Source: an uncultured Collinsella sp. (GTDB taxonomy: Bacteria; Actinomycetota; Coriobacteriia; Coriobacteriales; Coriobacteriaceae). From it: a stretch of 34,945 nucleotides of DNA. The stretch spans positions 1-34,945 of the forward strand of contig CABRIB010000007.1 in the NCBI GenBank assembly GCA_902470915.1, written 5' to 3'. Under the pieces are notes generated by a model. The model saw only the letters and a program-made list of their open reading frames with translations, made no database searches and had not been told where the DNA came from. Position numbers and translations under genes: made by a program. Positions within the stretch are counted from its first letter, which is position 1. Every line of letters begins with the position of its first letter. This document shows, in pieces, positions 16,184 to 24,941 of this stretch.

Positions 16184-17431
16184 CTAGCTCCTCGTATATC
16201 TACGCAGCGCGATGGCGGCGTTGTGTCCGCCAAAGCCCAGGTTGGTCGAAAGCGCCCAGGTAAGGTCGGCGCGAACCGCGCGATTGGGCGTGTAGTCAAG
16301 ATCGCAGGCGGGATCGGGCGTGTGGTAGTTAATGGTCGGCGGCACCACGCCCTGCTCGAGCGCCATGGCGCAGGCCATGACCTCGATGGCGCCCGTGGCA
16401 CCGATCATGTGGCCGGTCATCGACTTAGTCGACGAGACGTGCGCGGCGCGCGCCGCGTCCTCGCCGAGCGCACGCTTAATGCCCGCCGTCTCGGACGAAT
16501 CGTTGAGCTTGGTCGATGTGCCGTGGGCATTGATGTAGAGACCCTCGGAAGGCTTGACGTCGCCTTCGGTCACCGCCAGCGATATCGCGCGGGCAATGCC
16601 GGCAGCCTCGGGATCGGGGCTCGTGATGTGATAGGCATCATCGGTGTTGCCGTAGCCCACGACCTCAGCATAAATGTGCGCACCGCGCGCCTGCGCATGC
16701 TCCATGCTCTCGAGCACGAGCACACAGGCGCCCTCGCCCATCACAAAGCCATCGCGGTCTGCATCGAACGGACGGCAGGCCGTCGCGGAATCGGGGTTGG
16801 TGGTCAATGCGCGGCAGGACGTAAAGCCCGCAACGGCATCGGGGATAATTGCGGCCTCGGCGCCGCCCGCGAGGATCGCGTCGGCATAGCCGTGCTTGAT
16901 GGCGCGGAACGCCTCGCCCACCGCATGGGCCGAGGTTGCGCACGCGGTCACCACGGGCAGGGTCGGGCCCTTTGCCTTGTGGCGGATTGCGATATTGCCC
17001 GAAGCCATATTGGGAATCATCATCGCAATCATATAGGGCGATGCGCGGCGAGGTCCCCGATCGGCGATCGTGTGGACGTTGTCGACGAGTGTCTGCATGC
17101 CGCCCACGCCCGAGCCCACGTAGACGCCCAGGCGCTCGCGATCGATGGCGCCTTCGACATCAAAGCCCGCATCGTGCATGGCTTCGTCCGAAGCCGCCAT
17201 CGCAAACTGAACGCAGGGGTCGAGATGCTTGGCGTCACGCTTGCCAAAGTACTCGTTGCCGTCAAAGCCCTTGACCTCGGCTGCCACCTTGACGGCAAAC
17301 GCATCGGTATCAAAGTGCGTGATCGGGCCGATGCCGCACGTGCCGGCGCACATGGCCGCCCAGGTGGCAAGCGCGGTGTTGCCGAGCGGCGACACGGCAC
17401 CGATACCGGTGATTGCAACTCTCTGTTCCAT
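16184..17431 (-). CDS. fabF: 3-oxoacyl-ACP synthase II
   Basis: A 415-residue thiolase-fold condensing enzyme. With ATG 17431 (MEQRVAITGIG) as start, the triad is Cys164 (VTACATSAH), His303 (NAHGTSTKLND) and His341 (STKSMTGHMIGA), as in Escherichia coli FabF. It extends acyl-ACP with malonyl-ACP. The final motif NLGFGGHNAAIALRRY is intact. Upstream starts at 17434 (ATG) and 17449 (TTG) are in frame, but GAGGAG is best spaced for 17431. It lies 39 nt after fabG and 3 nt before accB. Confidence 0.96.
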   Translation of the reverse strand: MEQRVAITGIGAVSPLGNTALATWAAMCAGTCGIGPITHFDTDAFAVKVAAEVKGFDGNEYFGKRDAKHLDPCVQFAMAASDEAMHDAGFDVEGAIDRERLGVYVGSGVGGMQTLVDNVHTIADRGPRRASPYMIAMMIPNMASGNIAIRHKAKGPTLPVVTACATSAHAVGEAFRAIKHGYADAILAGGAEAAIIPDAVAGFTSCRALTTNPDSATACRPFDADRDGFVMGEGACVLVLESMEHAQARGAHIYAEVVGYGNTDDAYHITSPDPEAAGIARAISLAVTEGDVKPSEGLYINAHGTSTKLNDSSETAGIKRALGEDAARAAHVSSTKSMTGHMIGATGAIEVMACAMALEQGVVPPTINYHTPDPACDLDYTPNRAVRADLTWALSTNLGFGGHNAAIALRRYTRS

Positions 17432-17470
17432 CATGGTCTCCTCATCCAAGCCGTTCTTCGGCCCTGGTTT

Positions 17471-18244
17471 CTACATCGCCATTCCGCCGTCGACGCGTAC
17501 GACTTCGCCCGTAATGTAGGCAGCCGCATCGCTCACTAAAAATCGCACCACACCGGCCACCTCTTCGGGCTGCGCCATACGCTTAAGGGGAATCTGCTCC
17601 TCGGTTACCGTACGCACCTTCTCCGAGAGCTTTGCCGTCATATCCGTCTCGACAAACCCGGGGGCAACCGCGTTCACTCGTACGCCGCGGGGCGCAAGCT
17701 CGCGCGCCACCGCCTTGGTCAGGCCGATCACGCCCGCCTTGGAGGCAGCGTAGTTGGCTTGCCCGGCATTGCCCATCAGGCCCACGACCGAGCTCATGTT
17801 GACGACGCAGCCGCCGCGCTGGCGCATAAAGGTCTTGGTGAGCGCGCGCGTCGTGTTAAACGTTCCTTTAAGATTGACATCGAGCACGCGATCGAAGGCG
17901 TCATCGCCCATGCGCATGAGCAGGCCATCGCGGGTGATGCCAGCGTTGTTGACGAGCGCCCAAATGGAGCCAAAGTCGTTGAGGACCGCTTCCACGCACG
18001 CGTTGACGGCAGCGGGGTCGGCCACGTCGCATTGATATGAGCGCGCCGTGGCGCCAGCCGCCTCGCAGGCGTCGCACGTCTCGCGCGCCGCATCGACGCT
18101 GCCGGCATAGACGACGGCGATATCGTAGCCATCCTCCGCCAGACCGATAGCGCAGGCGCGGCCGATACCCCGCGAGCCGCCCGTGACCAGTGCCACGCGA
18201 CGTGAGTCGTTGCGCTCGAGCGCGCCATTGTTCAAGTTGCCCAT
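17471..18244 (-). CDS. fabG: 3-oxoacyl-ACP reductase
   Basis: A 257-residue short-chain dehydrogenase. NADP site TGGSRGIG at 21-28, NNAGITRD at 99-106, and the catalytic set of Ser (MSS, 150-152), Tyr165 and Lys169 in YAASK. The C-terminus INGEVVRVDGG-type ending reads ITGEVVRVDGGMAM. It reduces 3-oxoacyl-ACP in the elongation cycle. The N-terminal 14 residues (MGNLNNGALERNDS) are a polar extension before the fold. Its ATG is preceded by AAAGGAATGAC. It is 30 nt after fabD. Confidence 0.96.
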   Translation of the reverse strand: MGNLNNGALERNDSRRVALVTGGSRGIGRACAIGLAEDGYDIAVVYAGSVDAARETCDACEAAGATARSYQCDVADPAAVNACVEAVLNDFGSIWALVNNAGITRDGLLMRMGDDAFDRVLDVNLKGTFNTTRALTKTFMRQRGGCVVNMSSVVGLMGNAGQANYAASKAGVIGLTKAVARELAPRGVRVNAVAPGFVETDMTAKLSEKVRTVTEEQIPLKRMAQPEEVAGVVRFLVSDAAAYITGEVVRVDGGMAM

Positions 18245-18274
18245 GTCATTCCTTTCGGGTTACAGCCCTGTGGA

Positions 18275-19201
18275 CTATGCGAGCTCGTCGGCAATAGCTG
18301 CGACCTGCTCGGCCGTCTCGCACGAATACACACGAACGTCGCTCAGCGTACGCTTGACCAGGCCGGACAGCGTTTTGCCGGGGCCGACCTCAATAAATGT
18401 GTCGATGCCTTGATCCTGCAGAGCATGCAGCGTATCGACCCAGCGTACGGCATGGCTCACCTGATTGGCCAAGACATCCGATGCCGTCTGGGGATCCGCC
18501 GGATAGGGCGCCGCTGTCATATTTGCCAAAACAGGAATGAGCAACGGGGACGGCGCGTGACCGGCCTCAATATATGCGGCAAGGCCACAGGTCGCCTCGG
18601 CCATATAGGGGCTATGAAATGCACCCGACACCGCGACCTTCATGGCGCGGCCGCCAGCCTCTTTTACTAGGACGTCGAGCTCCTGCAGCGCCTCGGGCGC
18701 TCCGGCCACAACCGTCTGCTGTGGGCTGTTGTAGTTGACTGGCCAGCAGTCCTCGCCGGCCTGTTTTGCCAGGCCCTCGACTTGCGCCGCATCGAGCTTG
18801 ATGACGGCGCGCATGCCGCCCGGATGGCGCTCGGCAGCCGCGGCCATCAGCGCCGCGCGCTCGCACACGAGCTCAAAGCCCGCTCGCGTATCGAACGCCC
18901 CCGCAAAGGTGAGCGCGGCGACCTCGCCCAGCGAGAATCCCGCACAGGCGGCAGGTACCACGCCACGCTCACGCAGGGCGGCAGCCGCTGCCAGGTCGTG
19001 AACGAACACGCACGGCTGCGTGTTCTCGGTCTGCGAGAGCTCCTCCTTGGAGGCACTCCGGCATTGCTCGCTGGTCCCCGGGCGCACCTCGTCGGCAATG
19101 GCGAACACCTCGGCGGCCGCCGGCGATGTCTCGATCAAGTCGACGCCCATCGCGGGGTGCTGGGCACCCTGGCCGGCAAACAAAAACGCTACGCCACCCA
19201 T
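18275..19201 (-). CDS. fabD: Malonyl-CoA:ACP transacylase
   Basis: A 308-residue acyltransferase starting MGGVAFLFAGQGAQ. The nucleophile is Ser90 in GFSLGE, whereas most family members have GHSLGE, so the residue before the Ser is Phe rather than His. The second catalytic residue is His195 in GAFHSPYM; the Arg of the malonyl pocket is in VCERAALM. It moves malonyl from CoA to ACP. I prefer ATG 19201 over the GTG at 19207, given the GAAGGG site nine bases upstream. The start overlaps the end of fabK by 13 nt. Confidence 0.95.
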   Translation of the reverse strand: MGGVAFLFAGQGAQHPAMGVDLIETSPAAAEVFAIADEVRPGTSEQCRSASKEELSQTENTQPCVFVHDLAAAAALRERGVVPAACAGFSLGEVAALTFAGAFDTRAGFELVCERAALMAAAAERHPGGMRAVIKLDAAQVEGLAKQAGEDCWPVNYNSPQQTVVAGAPEALQELDVLVKEAGGRAMKVAVSGAFHSPYMAEATCGLAAYIEAGHAPSPLLIPVLANMTAAPYPADPQTASDVLANQVSHAVRWVDTLHALQDQGIDTFIEVGPGKTLSGLVKRTLSDVRVYSCETAEQVAAIADELA

Positions 19202-20133
19202 GCGCACGCACCCTTCAGGACGTGCTCGGCGCCATCGACCAGGTCGTCAACGATTTCGCGTGCGCTCTGGCGCTCGTTGACCATGCCGGCAATCTGTCCA
19301 CACAAAAACGAACCCTCTTCGTAGTTGCCGTCCTTGGCGGCCTTACGCAGCGCACCGGTTCCCATAGCACCGAGCTCCTCGGCACTCGCGCCGGAACCCT
19401 CGCTCTTGGCATAGGCGTTGGTGAAGGGGCTCTTGAGGGCGCGCACTGGATGTCCCGTCGAGCGACCGGTCGCACGCGTTGAAGTGTCGTTGGCCTTCAG
19501 GACCATCTCTTTGTACTGCTCCGAGACGGTGCACTCGTCTGCGACCAGAAAGCGCGTACCCACTTGCACGCCTTCGGCGCCCAGCATAAAGGCGGCCGCC
19601 ACGCCGCGGCCGTCGGCAATACCGCCGGCGGCCACGACGGGAATGTCAACCGCATCGACGACCTGCGGCACCAGTGCCATCGTCGAGGTCTCGCCAATAT
19701 GGCCGCCCGATTCGGTACCCTCGGCAACAACCGCCGTGGCTCCACGACGTGCCACGAGGCGCGCCAGCGCCACCGAGGCAACGACCGGGATGACCTTGAT
19801 GCCCGCCTCGTTCCACGCCTTCATGTACTTGGCGGGATTGCCGGCGCCCGTCACGACGACCGGCACTCGCTCGTCAATCACGACCTGTGCAACCTCGTCG
19901 GCAAACGGGCTCATGAGCATGACGTTCACGCCAAAGGGCTTATCCGTCTTGGCGCGCAGCTCATGAATCTGGTCGCGAAGCCAGTTGGCGTCGGCGTTCA
20001 TGGCCGCGATGATGCCTAAGCCACCCGCCTCGGACACTGCGGACGCCAGCGAGGCATCGGCAATCCAGGCCATACCGCCCTGGAACACGGGCTTTTCGAT
20101 GCCGAGCAGATCGCAGAGAGGAGTCTTGAGCAT
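19189..20133 (-). CDS. fabK: Enoyl-ACP reductase II (FMN-dependent)
   Basis: A 314-residue TIM-barrel flavoprotein of the nitronate monooxygenase/FabK family. It begins with PVFQGGMAWIADASLASAVS; the active-site segment EGTESGGHIGE holds His145, equivalent to the conserved FabK His; AAGGIADGRG and GTRF bind FMN phosphate. It performs the last reduction in elongation, replacing FabI. Streptococcal FabK is insensitive to triclosan; this is likely but untested here. Context (between acpP and fabD) supports FabK over a nitronate monooxygenase. It is 2 nt after acpP. Confidence 0.95.
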   Translation of the reverse strand: MLKTPLCDLLGIEKPVFQGGMAWIADASLASAVSEAGGLGIIAAMNADANWLRDQIHELRAKTDKPFGVNVMLMSPFADEVAQVVIDERVPVVVTGAGNPAKYMKAWNEAGIKVIPVVASVALARLVARRGATAVVAEGTESGGHIGETSTMALVPQVVDAVDIPVVAAGGIADGRGVAAAFMLGAEGVQVGTRFLVADECTVSEQYKEMVLKANDTSTRATGRSTGHPVRALKSPFTNAYAKSEGSGASAEELGAMGTGALRKAAKDGNYEEGSFLCGQIAGMVNERQSAREIVDDLVDGAEHVLKGACAWVA

Positions 20134-20135
20134 CT

Positions 20136-20372
20136 CTACTTCTCCAATGCCGCCTCGACCGTATCGGCGAACTCGCCGACTGTCTTGGGGTTCTCCTCGG
20201 TATCGAGCTGGATGCCAAACTCGTCCTCGACGGCAACGAGGATCTCGACGGTGCCCAGGCTGTCGAGACCAATCTCCTCGAGCGTGGACTCGGGCTTCAT
20301 CTCGACATCGTCAAGACCGGCGGTCTCGCGGATAACGTCGCAAACGCGCTCGAAGGTCTTCTGATCTGCCAT
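20136..20372 (-). CDS. acpP: Acyl carrier protein
   Basis: A 78-residue acidic four-helix protein. The 4-prime-phosphopantetheine attachment Ser38 is in GLDSLGTVEILVAVEDEFG; the family usually has DSLDxVE, so a Gly replaces the Asp after the Leu. Otherwise it is a standard ACP, beginning MADQKTFERVCDVIRE. It is the carrier for all cluster enzymes. The gene lies 51 nt after fabH and 2 nt before fabK, and the ATG follows AAAGGAGAACTACC. Confidence 0.95.
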   Translation of the reverse strand: MADQKTFERVCDVIRETAGLDDVEMKPESTLEEIGLDSLGTVEILVAVEDEFGIQLDTEENPKTVGEFADTVEAALEK

Positions 20373-20423
20373 GGTAGTTCTCCTTTGGTTGTGCCCTAGG
20401 GCGTTTTTATTTCCTATGTGCGA

Positions 20424-21383
20424 CTACTTCCAACGAAGCAGATAGCCACCTATATCCAGACCGGCGCCAAATCCAACCAAGGCGATGGTGTCGCCTGTGT
20501 GAAGTGCACTGGCGTTTGCCAGCCGGTCGAGGGCAAGCGGAATGCATGCGCTCGAAATGTTGCCGGTCTCGCGCAACGTGCGAACCACGCGCTCGTCCGG
20601 CACGCCCAGGCGCTTGACCGCCTGGCTCAGGATTCGTTCGTTAGCCTGATGGAATACAAAATGATCGATGTCTTCGACCAAAATGCCCGCATCGATCGCA
20701 AGCTTATGGACCGTGTCGCAGATGGCGTTGACGCCGAACTTGAACACGCGGCGGCCATTCATGGACAGCACGCTCGCGCTATCTGCGGAAGCCTTAAACG
20801 GCGAGGTACCGACCAGACCGGGAACGCGCAACGTCTCGACGTCGGGCGCCGTCGAAAGCTCAACGGCAAGGGGACTGTCTCCCCCAGCCTCAATCACTGC
20901 GGCGCCTGCCCCATCGCCAAAGAGCACGCAGGTGGCACGGTCGGTCCAGTCGAGCGCGCGCGTCATCTGCTCGGCAGCAACGACAAGCACGCGCTCGGCG
21001 CGACCGCGGGCGATATAGCCCTCGGCGACATCGAGCGCAAATACGAAGCCGGCACAAGCCGCCGAGACATCGAAGGCAGGGCACGTCGCGCCTAGTCGCT
21101 CAGCAACGGCACACGCCTCAGCGGGAACAAGGTGGTCACCCGTCGTCGTCGAGCAGACGATCAGATCCAGCTGGCTCGCGTCGATTCCGGACACCTGGAG
21201 TGCCCGCTCACTCGCCGCTACGGCAAGGTCGTCAAGTGACTCGGTGGTGCAGACGTGGCGGCTCTTGATACCCGTGCGGGTAAAAATCCACTCATCCGAG
21301 GTATCGAGGAACTCAGACAGCTCGTCATTGGAAACACTGCGTTCAGGAAGCGCCGAGCCTGTTCCAAGAATCGTGAAACCCAT
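20424..21383 (-). CDS. fabH: 3-oxoacyl-ACP synthase III
   Basis: A 319-residue condensing enzyme that starts fatty acid synthesis from acetyl- or branched acyl-CoA plus malonyl-ACP. Catalytic residues are Cys110 (SAACAGF), His245 (FHQAN) and Asn275 (GNISSA), matching the Escherichia coli set. DTSDEWIFTRTGIKSRH is the usual N-terminal signature. I chose ATG 21383 because it has AAAGGAGG and the family N-terminus; the frame is open another 19 codons upstream through the operator region. It is the first gene of the fatty-acid operon and so the likely point of control. Confidence 0.96.
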   Translation of the reverse strand: MGFTILGTGSALPERSVSNDELSEFLDTSDEWIFTRTGIKSRHVCTTESLDDLAVAASERALQVSGIDASQLDLIVCSTTTGDHLVPAEACAVAERLGATCPAFDVSAACAGFVFALDVAEGYIARGRAERVLVVAAEQMTRALDWTDRATCVLFGDGAGAAVIEAGGDSPLAVELSTAPDVETLRVPGLVGTSPFKASADSASVLSMNGRRVFKFGVNAICDTVHKLAIDAGILVEDIDHFVFHQANERILSQAVKRLGVPDERVVRTLRETGNISSACIPLALDRLANASALHTGDTIALVGFGAGLDIGGYLLRWK

Positions 21384-21400
21384 CACTAACCTCCTTTGAG

Positions 21401-21466
21401 TTGTTGACGTGTTTACATCGACCAAGAGAGGATAACGCATTTCAGTCTTTGTTGACGTGTTAACAT
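21401..21466. promoter_or_regulatory. Paired candidate operators in the fabH-birA divergent region
   Basis: TTGTTGACGTGTTTACAT (21401-21418) and TTGTTGACGTGTTAACAT (21449-21466) differ at one base and lie 48 bp apart. Each is an imperfect inverted repeat of the form TGTTGAC-GT-GTTAACA. Between them on the minus strand is a -10-like TATCCT (21429-21434), identical to the rpsL -10, so one site would cover the -35 zone and the other the start of the transcript. That suits repression of the fatty-acid operon. The motif is not the known FapR or FabT sequence as I recall them, and no regulator gene for it is present in the window. Confidence 0.6.
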
Positions 21467-21559
21467 TAAATTGTCCAAATGCGACAAAGGCTTCACATTG
21501 TGTCTATCTCTCGACACCATTGCGTCATTCACTTATTCAATAAGGAGGTAGCAGCCGCT

Positions 21560-22336
21560 ATGGATGCCCAATTAACGATTGTCGACGTAACCGGATCGAC
21601 CAACGATGACCTGCTCGAGGCAGGAAAACAGGGTGCGCCGCACGGCACAGGACTTGCCGCCCGCGCGCAAACGGCAGGACGCGGCCGGCGCGGCCACAAG
21701 TGGGATTCAACCGCCGGCAACCTATTGCTTTCGATTGTCCTGCGTCCATGCGTTAATCCCGCAAAGTACTCTGGTCTTGCCGCCGTCAGCGGCCTAGCGG
21801 TGCTCGAAGCACTCGAAAAGCAGGGTCTTGCAATCGAGATTGGCCTCAAATGGCCCAACGACCTGGTCGCGCGAGGACGCAAGCTCGGCGGCATTCTGGT
21901 CGAGGTCGCACGCGATAACGAAGGCAAACCTTTCGCCGTCTGCGGCATTGGTGTCAACGTAAACTACACGCCCCAAGAGGTGCCCGATGGCGGCCTGGCG
22001 GCAATTGGCCTCTCGGACCTCAACGAGAGCGTTCCCGCCGTCGACATGCTCCTCGATGAGGTCTATCACGCAGTTATAGACGCTGTAGATACCTGGGCAG
22101 AGCGCCTTAACGCCATGGAAGAAAACGCCGGTCCGCTCGCGCCCGTCCACGACGAATATATCGCTCACCTCAATTGGATCGGGAAGCACGTTATCGCCCG
22201 CTCCCCCGCTGGAGACGAGCTGGCACGAGGCATATTTAGAACGGTCGACGATTGCGGCCGCGCATGCATTGAGACCGAGAGCGGCTTGTGCGTCTTCCAC
22301 TTCGAAGAAGCATCCTTGCGCCCCCTGAGCGAATAG
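21560..22336 (+). CDS. birA: Biotin--acetyl-CoA-carboxylase ligase (class I BirA)
   Basis: A 258-residue ligase. GRGRRG at 40-45 is the biotinyl-adenylate loop; KWPND at 97-101 and KLGGILVE at 108-115 are the other catalytic motifs; a small C-terminal domain follows (about 205-258). There is no N-terminal helix-turn-helix, so it is a class I enzyme and cannot itself be the regulator of this region. It attaches biotin to Lys123 of AccB. The ATG at 21560 is preceded by TAAGGAGG at 21541-21548, a somewhat long 11-nt spacing. It is the only plus-strand gene in the window and diverges from fabH. Confidence 0.94.
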   Translation: MDAQLTIVDVTGSTNDDLLEAGKQGAPHGTGLAARAQTAGRGRRGHKWDSTAGNLLLSIVLRPCVNPAKYSGLAAVSGLAVLEALEKQGLAIEIGLKWPNDLVARGRKLGGILVEVARDNEGKPFAVCGIGVNVNYTPQEVPDGGLAAIGLSDLNESVPAVDMLLDEVYHAVIDAVDTWAERLNAMEENAGPLAPVHDEYIAHLNWIGKHVIARSPAGDELARGIFRTVDDCGRACIETESGLCVFHFEEASLRPLSE

Positions 22337-22396
22337 GGCGCCGCAGCCGCCGGCTCGGCAGACGAATTCGCTATCCCAAAATCTAAACTCAAAACA

Positions 22397-22433
22397 AAAG
22401 GGCCCCGCTACCGTAACGGCAGCGGGGCCCTTT
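22397..22433. terminator. Bidirectional terminator between birA and rpsJ
   Basis: AAAGGGCCCCGCT (22397-22409) pairs with AGCGGGGCCCTTT (22421-22433), extended by CCG/CGG across one mismatch, with loop TAA. It lies between the converging birA and rpsJ genes and can end transcription from both sides. Confidence 0.9.
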
Positions 22434-22452
22434 AAGCTATGAGCGATATCGC

Positions 22453-22761
22453 TTAGAGCTTGATGTCGATGTCGACGCCAGCGGGGAGGTCGAGACGCAT
22501 GAGCGAATCAACGGTGCCCGAGGTGGGGTCGAGGATGTCGATGAGGCGCTTGTGGGTGCGCATCTCGAACTGCTCACGGGAGTCCTTGTTCACGTGCGGC
22601 GAGCGGATAACCGTGTACAGGTTGCGCTCGGTGGGCAGGGGGACAGGACCGGAAACGCGAGCGCCGGTCTTCTGAGCGGTCTCGACGATGAGCTTCGCGG
22701 ACTGATCGACGACCTCGTGATCATAGCCCTTGAGGCGAATGCGGATCTTCTGGGTAGCCAA
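22453..22761 (-). CDS. rpsJ: 30S ribosomal protein S10 (uS10)
   Basis: A 102-residue S10: KIRIRLKGYDHEVVDQSAKL, then GARVSGPVPLPTERNLYTVI, RSPHVNKDSREQFEMRTHKR, and LPAGVDIDIKL. It binds the head of the small subunit and also, in other bacteria, pairs with NusB in antitermination. It follows fusA directly (61 nt), where tuf would be expected, and is followed by a terminator rather than rplC. It is therefore the last gene of a str-type operon here, not the first gene of the S10 operon. Confidence 0.97.
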   Translation of the reverse strand: MATQKIRIRLKGYDHEVVDQSAKLIVETAQKTGARVSGPVPLPTERNLYTVIRSPHVNKDSREQFEMRTHKRLIDILDPTSGTVDSLMRLDLPAGVDIDIKL

Positions 22762-22822
22762 CTTAAACCTCCAAAGAGTGCGAGAGATGTTCTCGCAGGA
22801 TTACGTAACAGGGAGCTCGAAC

Positions 22823-24922
22823 TTAGGCGTTCTTGCTCATGACCTCGTCCACGATGGACTTGGGCGCAGGCTCATAAGAGTCGAACTGCATCGTGTAGGA
22901 TGCACGGCCCTGGGTCTGGGAGCGAAGGTCGGTAGCGTAACCGAACATCTCGCCCAGCGGCACCTTGGCACGGATGAGCTTGCTGTTCTTGCGATCCTCC
23001 ATGCCCTCAATCTTGCCGCGGCGACCGGAGAGGTTGCCCATAACGTCGCCCATGTACTGCTCGGGGGTCTCGACCTCGACAGCCATGATCGGCTCGAGCA
23101 GCTGCGGATCGGACTTCTTGAGGGCGTCCTTGATAGCCATGGAACCGGCGATCTTGAAGGCGGCCTCGGAGGAGTCGACCTCGTGGTAAGAACCGTCGAA
23201 CAGGGTGACCTTGACGTCGAGGACCGGGAAGCCGGCGATAACACCAGTGTTCAGGGCCTCCTGGATGCCCTTGTCGATGGACGGGATGTACTCCTTGGGC
23301 ACGACGCCGCCGACGATAGCGTTGACGAACTCGTAGCCGAAGCCCTCCTCCATCTTCTCGAGCTTGATGACGGCGTGGCCGTACTGACCGCGACCGCCGG
23401 ACTGACGGACGAACTTGCCCTCAGCCTTCTCGACGTCGTGACCAGCGGTCTCGCGGTAGGCGACCTGGGGCTTACCAACGTTAGCGTCAACTTTGAACTC
23501 ACGGAGCAGACGGTCAACGATGATCTCGAGGTGCAGCTCGCCCATGCCGGCGATGATGGTCTGGCCGGTCTCGTGGTTGGTGGACACCTGGAAGGTCGGG
23601 TCCTCCTCGGCGAGCTTGGTCAGAGCCAGGGACATCTTGTCCTGCTCGGCCTTGGTCTTGGGCTCGATGGCAACGTCAATAACGGGCTTAGCGAACTCGA
23701 TCTTCTCGAGGACGATCTCCTTGCCCTCAGCGCACAGGGTGTCACCGGTGGTGGAGTTCTTGAAGCCGACGCAAGCGACGATGTCGCCGGCGGCAGCGTC
23801 GTCACGGTCGATACGCTCGGCGGCGTTCATCTCGAGGATGCGGCCGAGGCGCTCGCGCTGACCGTTGGAAGCGTTGACAACGTAGGAGCCGGACTCGGCG
23901 CGGCCGGAGTAAACGCGGACGTAGGTGAGCTTACCGACGAACGGGTCGGTCATGATCTTGAAGACCAGGCCGGAGAAGGGCTCGTCGAAGGAAGGATGAC
24001 GCTGGATCTCCTCGCCGGTGTCCGGATCGGTACCGGTGACGGCCTCGACGTCGAGCGGGCTGGGCAGGTAGTCGACGACAGCGTCGAGCAGCTCCTGAAC
24101 GCCCTTGTTCTTGTAGGCGGAACCCACGAAGACGAGGTTGAGCTCGTTGGCCAGAACGCCCTTGCGCAGAGCAGCCTTGAGCTCCTCGACGGTGAAGTCC
24201 TCCTCCATGAGGATCTTCTCCATGAGCTCGTCGTCAAAGCTGGCAGCAGCGTCGAGGAGCTCCTCGCGCTTGGTGGCAGCGATGTCGGCAAACTCAGCCG
24301 GGATCTCGTCCATCGGCTCGGGGTAGGTCATGCCCTTCTCGTCGGCCTTGAAGTCCCATGCAGTCATGGTGACCAGGTCGATGACGCCCCAGAAGTTGTC
24401 CTCGGCGCCCATCGGGACCTGAGCGGCCACGGCGTTAGCGTCGAGACGATCCTTCATGGTCTCGATAGCGTTGAAGAAGTCAGCGCCCACGCGGTCATAC
24501 TTGTTGATGAAGGCGATGCGGGGAACGTTGAAGGTAGAAGCCTGACGCCAAACGGTCTCAGACTGAGGCTGAACGCCGGCAACGGCGTCGAAGACGGCGA
24601 CAGCGCCATCGAGGACGCGCAGGCAGCGCTCGACCTCGGCGGTGAAGTCAACGTGGCCCGGGGTGTCGATGATCTGGATGCGGTAGTCCTTGCCGTCCTT
24701 GTTCCAGAAGCAGGTGGTAGCAGCGGAGGTAATGGTTACGCCGCGCTCCTGCTCCTGAACCATCCAGTCCATGGTGGCAGCGCCCTCATGAACCTCACCG
24801 ATCTTGTGGGTCTTACCGGTGTAGTAAAGAATACGCTCGGTCGTGGTGGTCTTACCGGCATCGATGTGAGCCATGATGCCGATGTTACGGGTATCGGAAA
24901 GCTTGTACTTAGGCTTAGCCAT
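22823..24922 (-). CDS. fusA: Elongation factor G
   Basis: A 699-residue translational GTPase driving translocation and, with ribosome recycling factor, recycling. P-loop AHIDAGKTTTTER at 18-30; switch II DTPGHVDFTAEVERCLR; G4 motif INKYD, where the Met most EF-G proteins show before Asp is Tyr. Domain IV and V motifs (GGRGQYGHAVIKLEKMEEGF, FVNAIVGGVVPKEYIPSIDK) are intact. The frame complementary to it is open throughout, so it uses no TTA, CTA or TCA codons. It lies 19 nt after rpsG. Confidence 0.97.
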   Translation of the reverse strand: MAKPKYKLSDTRNIGIMAHIDAGKTTTTERILYYTGKTHKIGEVHEGAATMDWMVQEQERGVTITSAATTCFWNKDGKDYRIQIIDTPGHVDFTAEVERCLRVLDGAVAVFDAVAGVQPQSETVWRQASTFNVPRIAFINKYDRVGADFFNAIETMKDRLDANAVAAQVPMGAEDNFWGVIDLVTMTAWDFKADEKGMTYPEPMDEIPAEFADIAATKREELLDAAASFDDELMEKILMEEDFTVEELKAALRKGVLANELNLVFVGSAYKNKGVQELLDAVVDYLPSPLDVEAVTGTDPDTGEEIQRHPSFDEPFSGLVFKIMTDPFVGKLTYVRVYSGRAESGSYVVNASNGQRERLGRILEMNAAERIDRDDAAAGDIVACVGFKNSTTGDTLCAEGKEIVLEKIEFAKPVIDVAIEPKTKAEQDKMSLALTKLAEEDPTFQVSTNHETGQTIIAGMGELHLEIIVDRLLREFKVDANVGKPQVAYRETAGHDVEKAEGKFVRQSGGRGQYGHAVIKLEKMEEGFGYEFVNAIVGGVVPKEYIPSIDKGIQEALNTGVIAGFPVLDVKVTLFDGSYHEVDSSEAAFKIAGSMAIKDALKKSDPQLLEPIMAVEVETPEQYMGDVMGNLSGRRGKIEGMEDRKNSKLIRAKVPLGEMFGYATDLRSQTQGRASYTMQFDSYEPAPKSIVDEVMSKNA

Positions 24923-24941
24923 GTTAGTTCCTTACCTTAAC

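Noticed and set aside
21560..22336. BirA as the repressor of the divergent fabH-birA region
   Set aside because: The protein has no N-terminal helix-turn-helix, so it cannot bind DNA the way class II BirA does.
22730..24940. 736-residue plus-strand ORF opposite fusA
   Set aside because: Codon-complement shadow of fusA; the sense gene is unmistakable.
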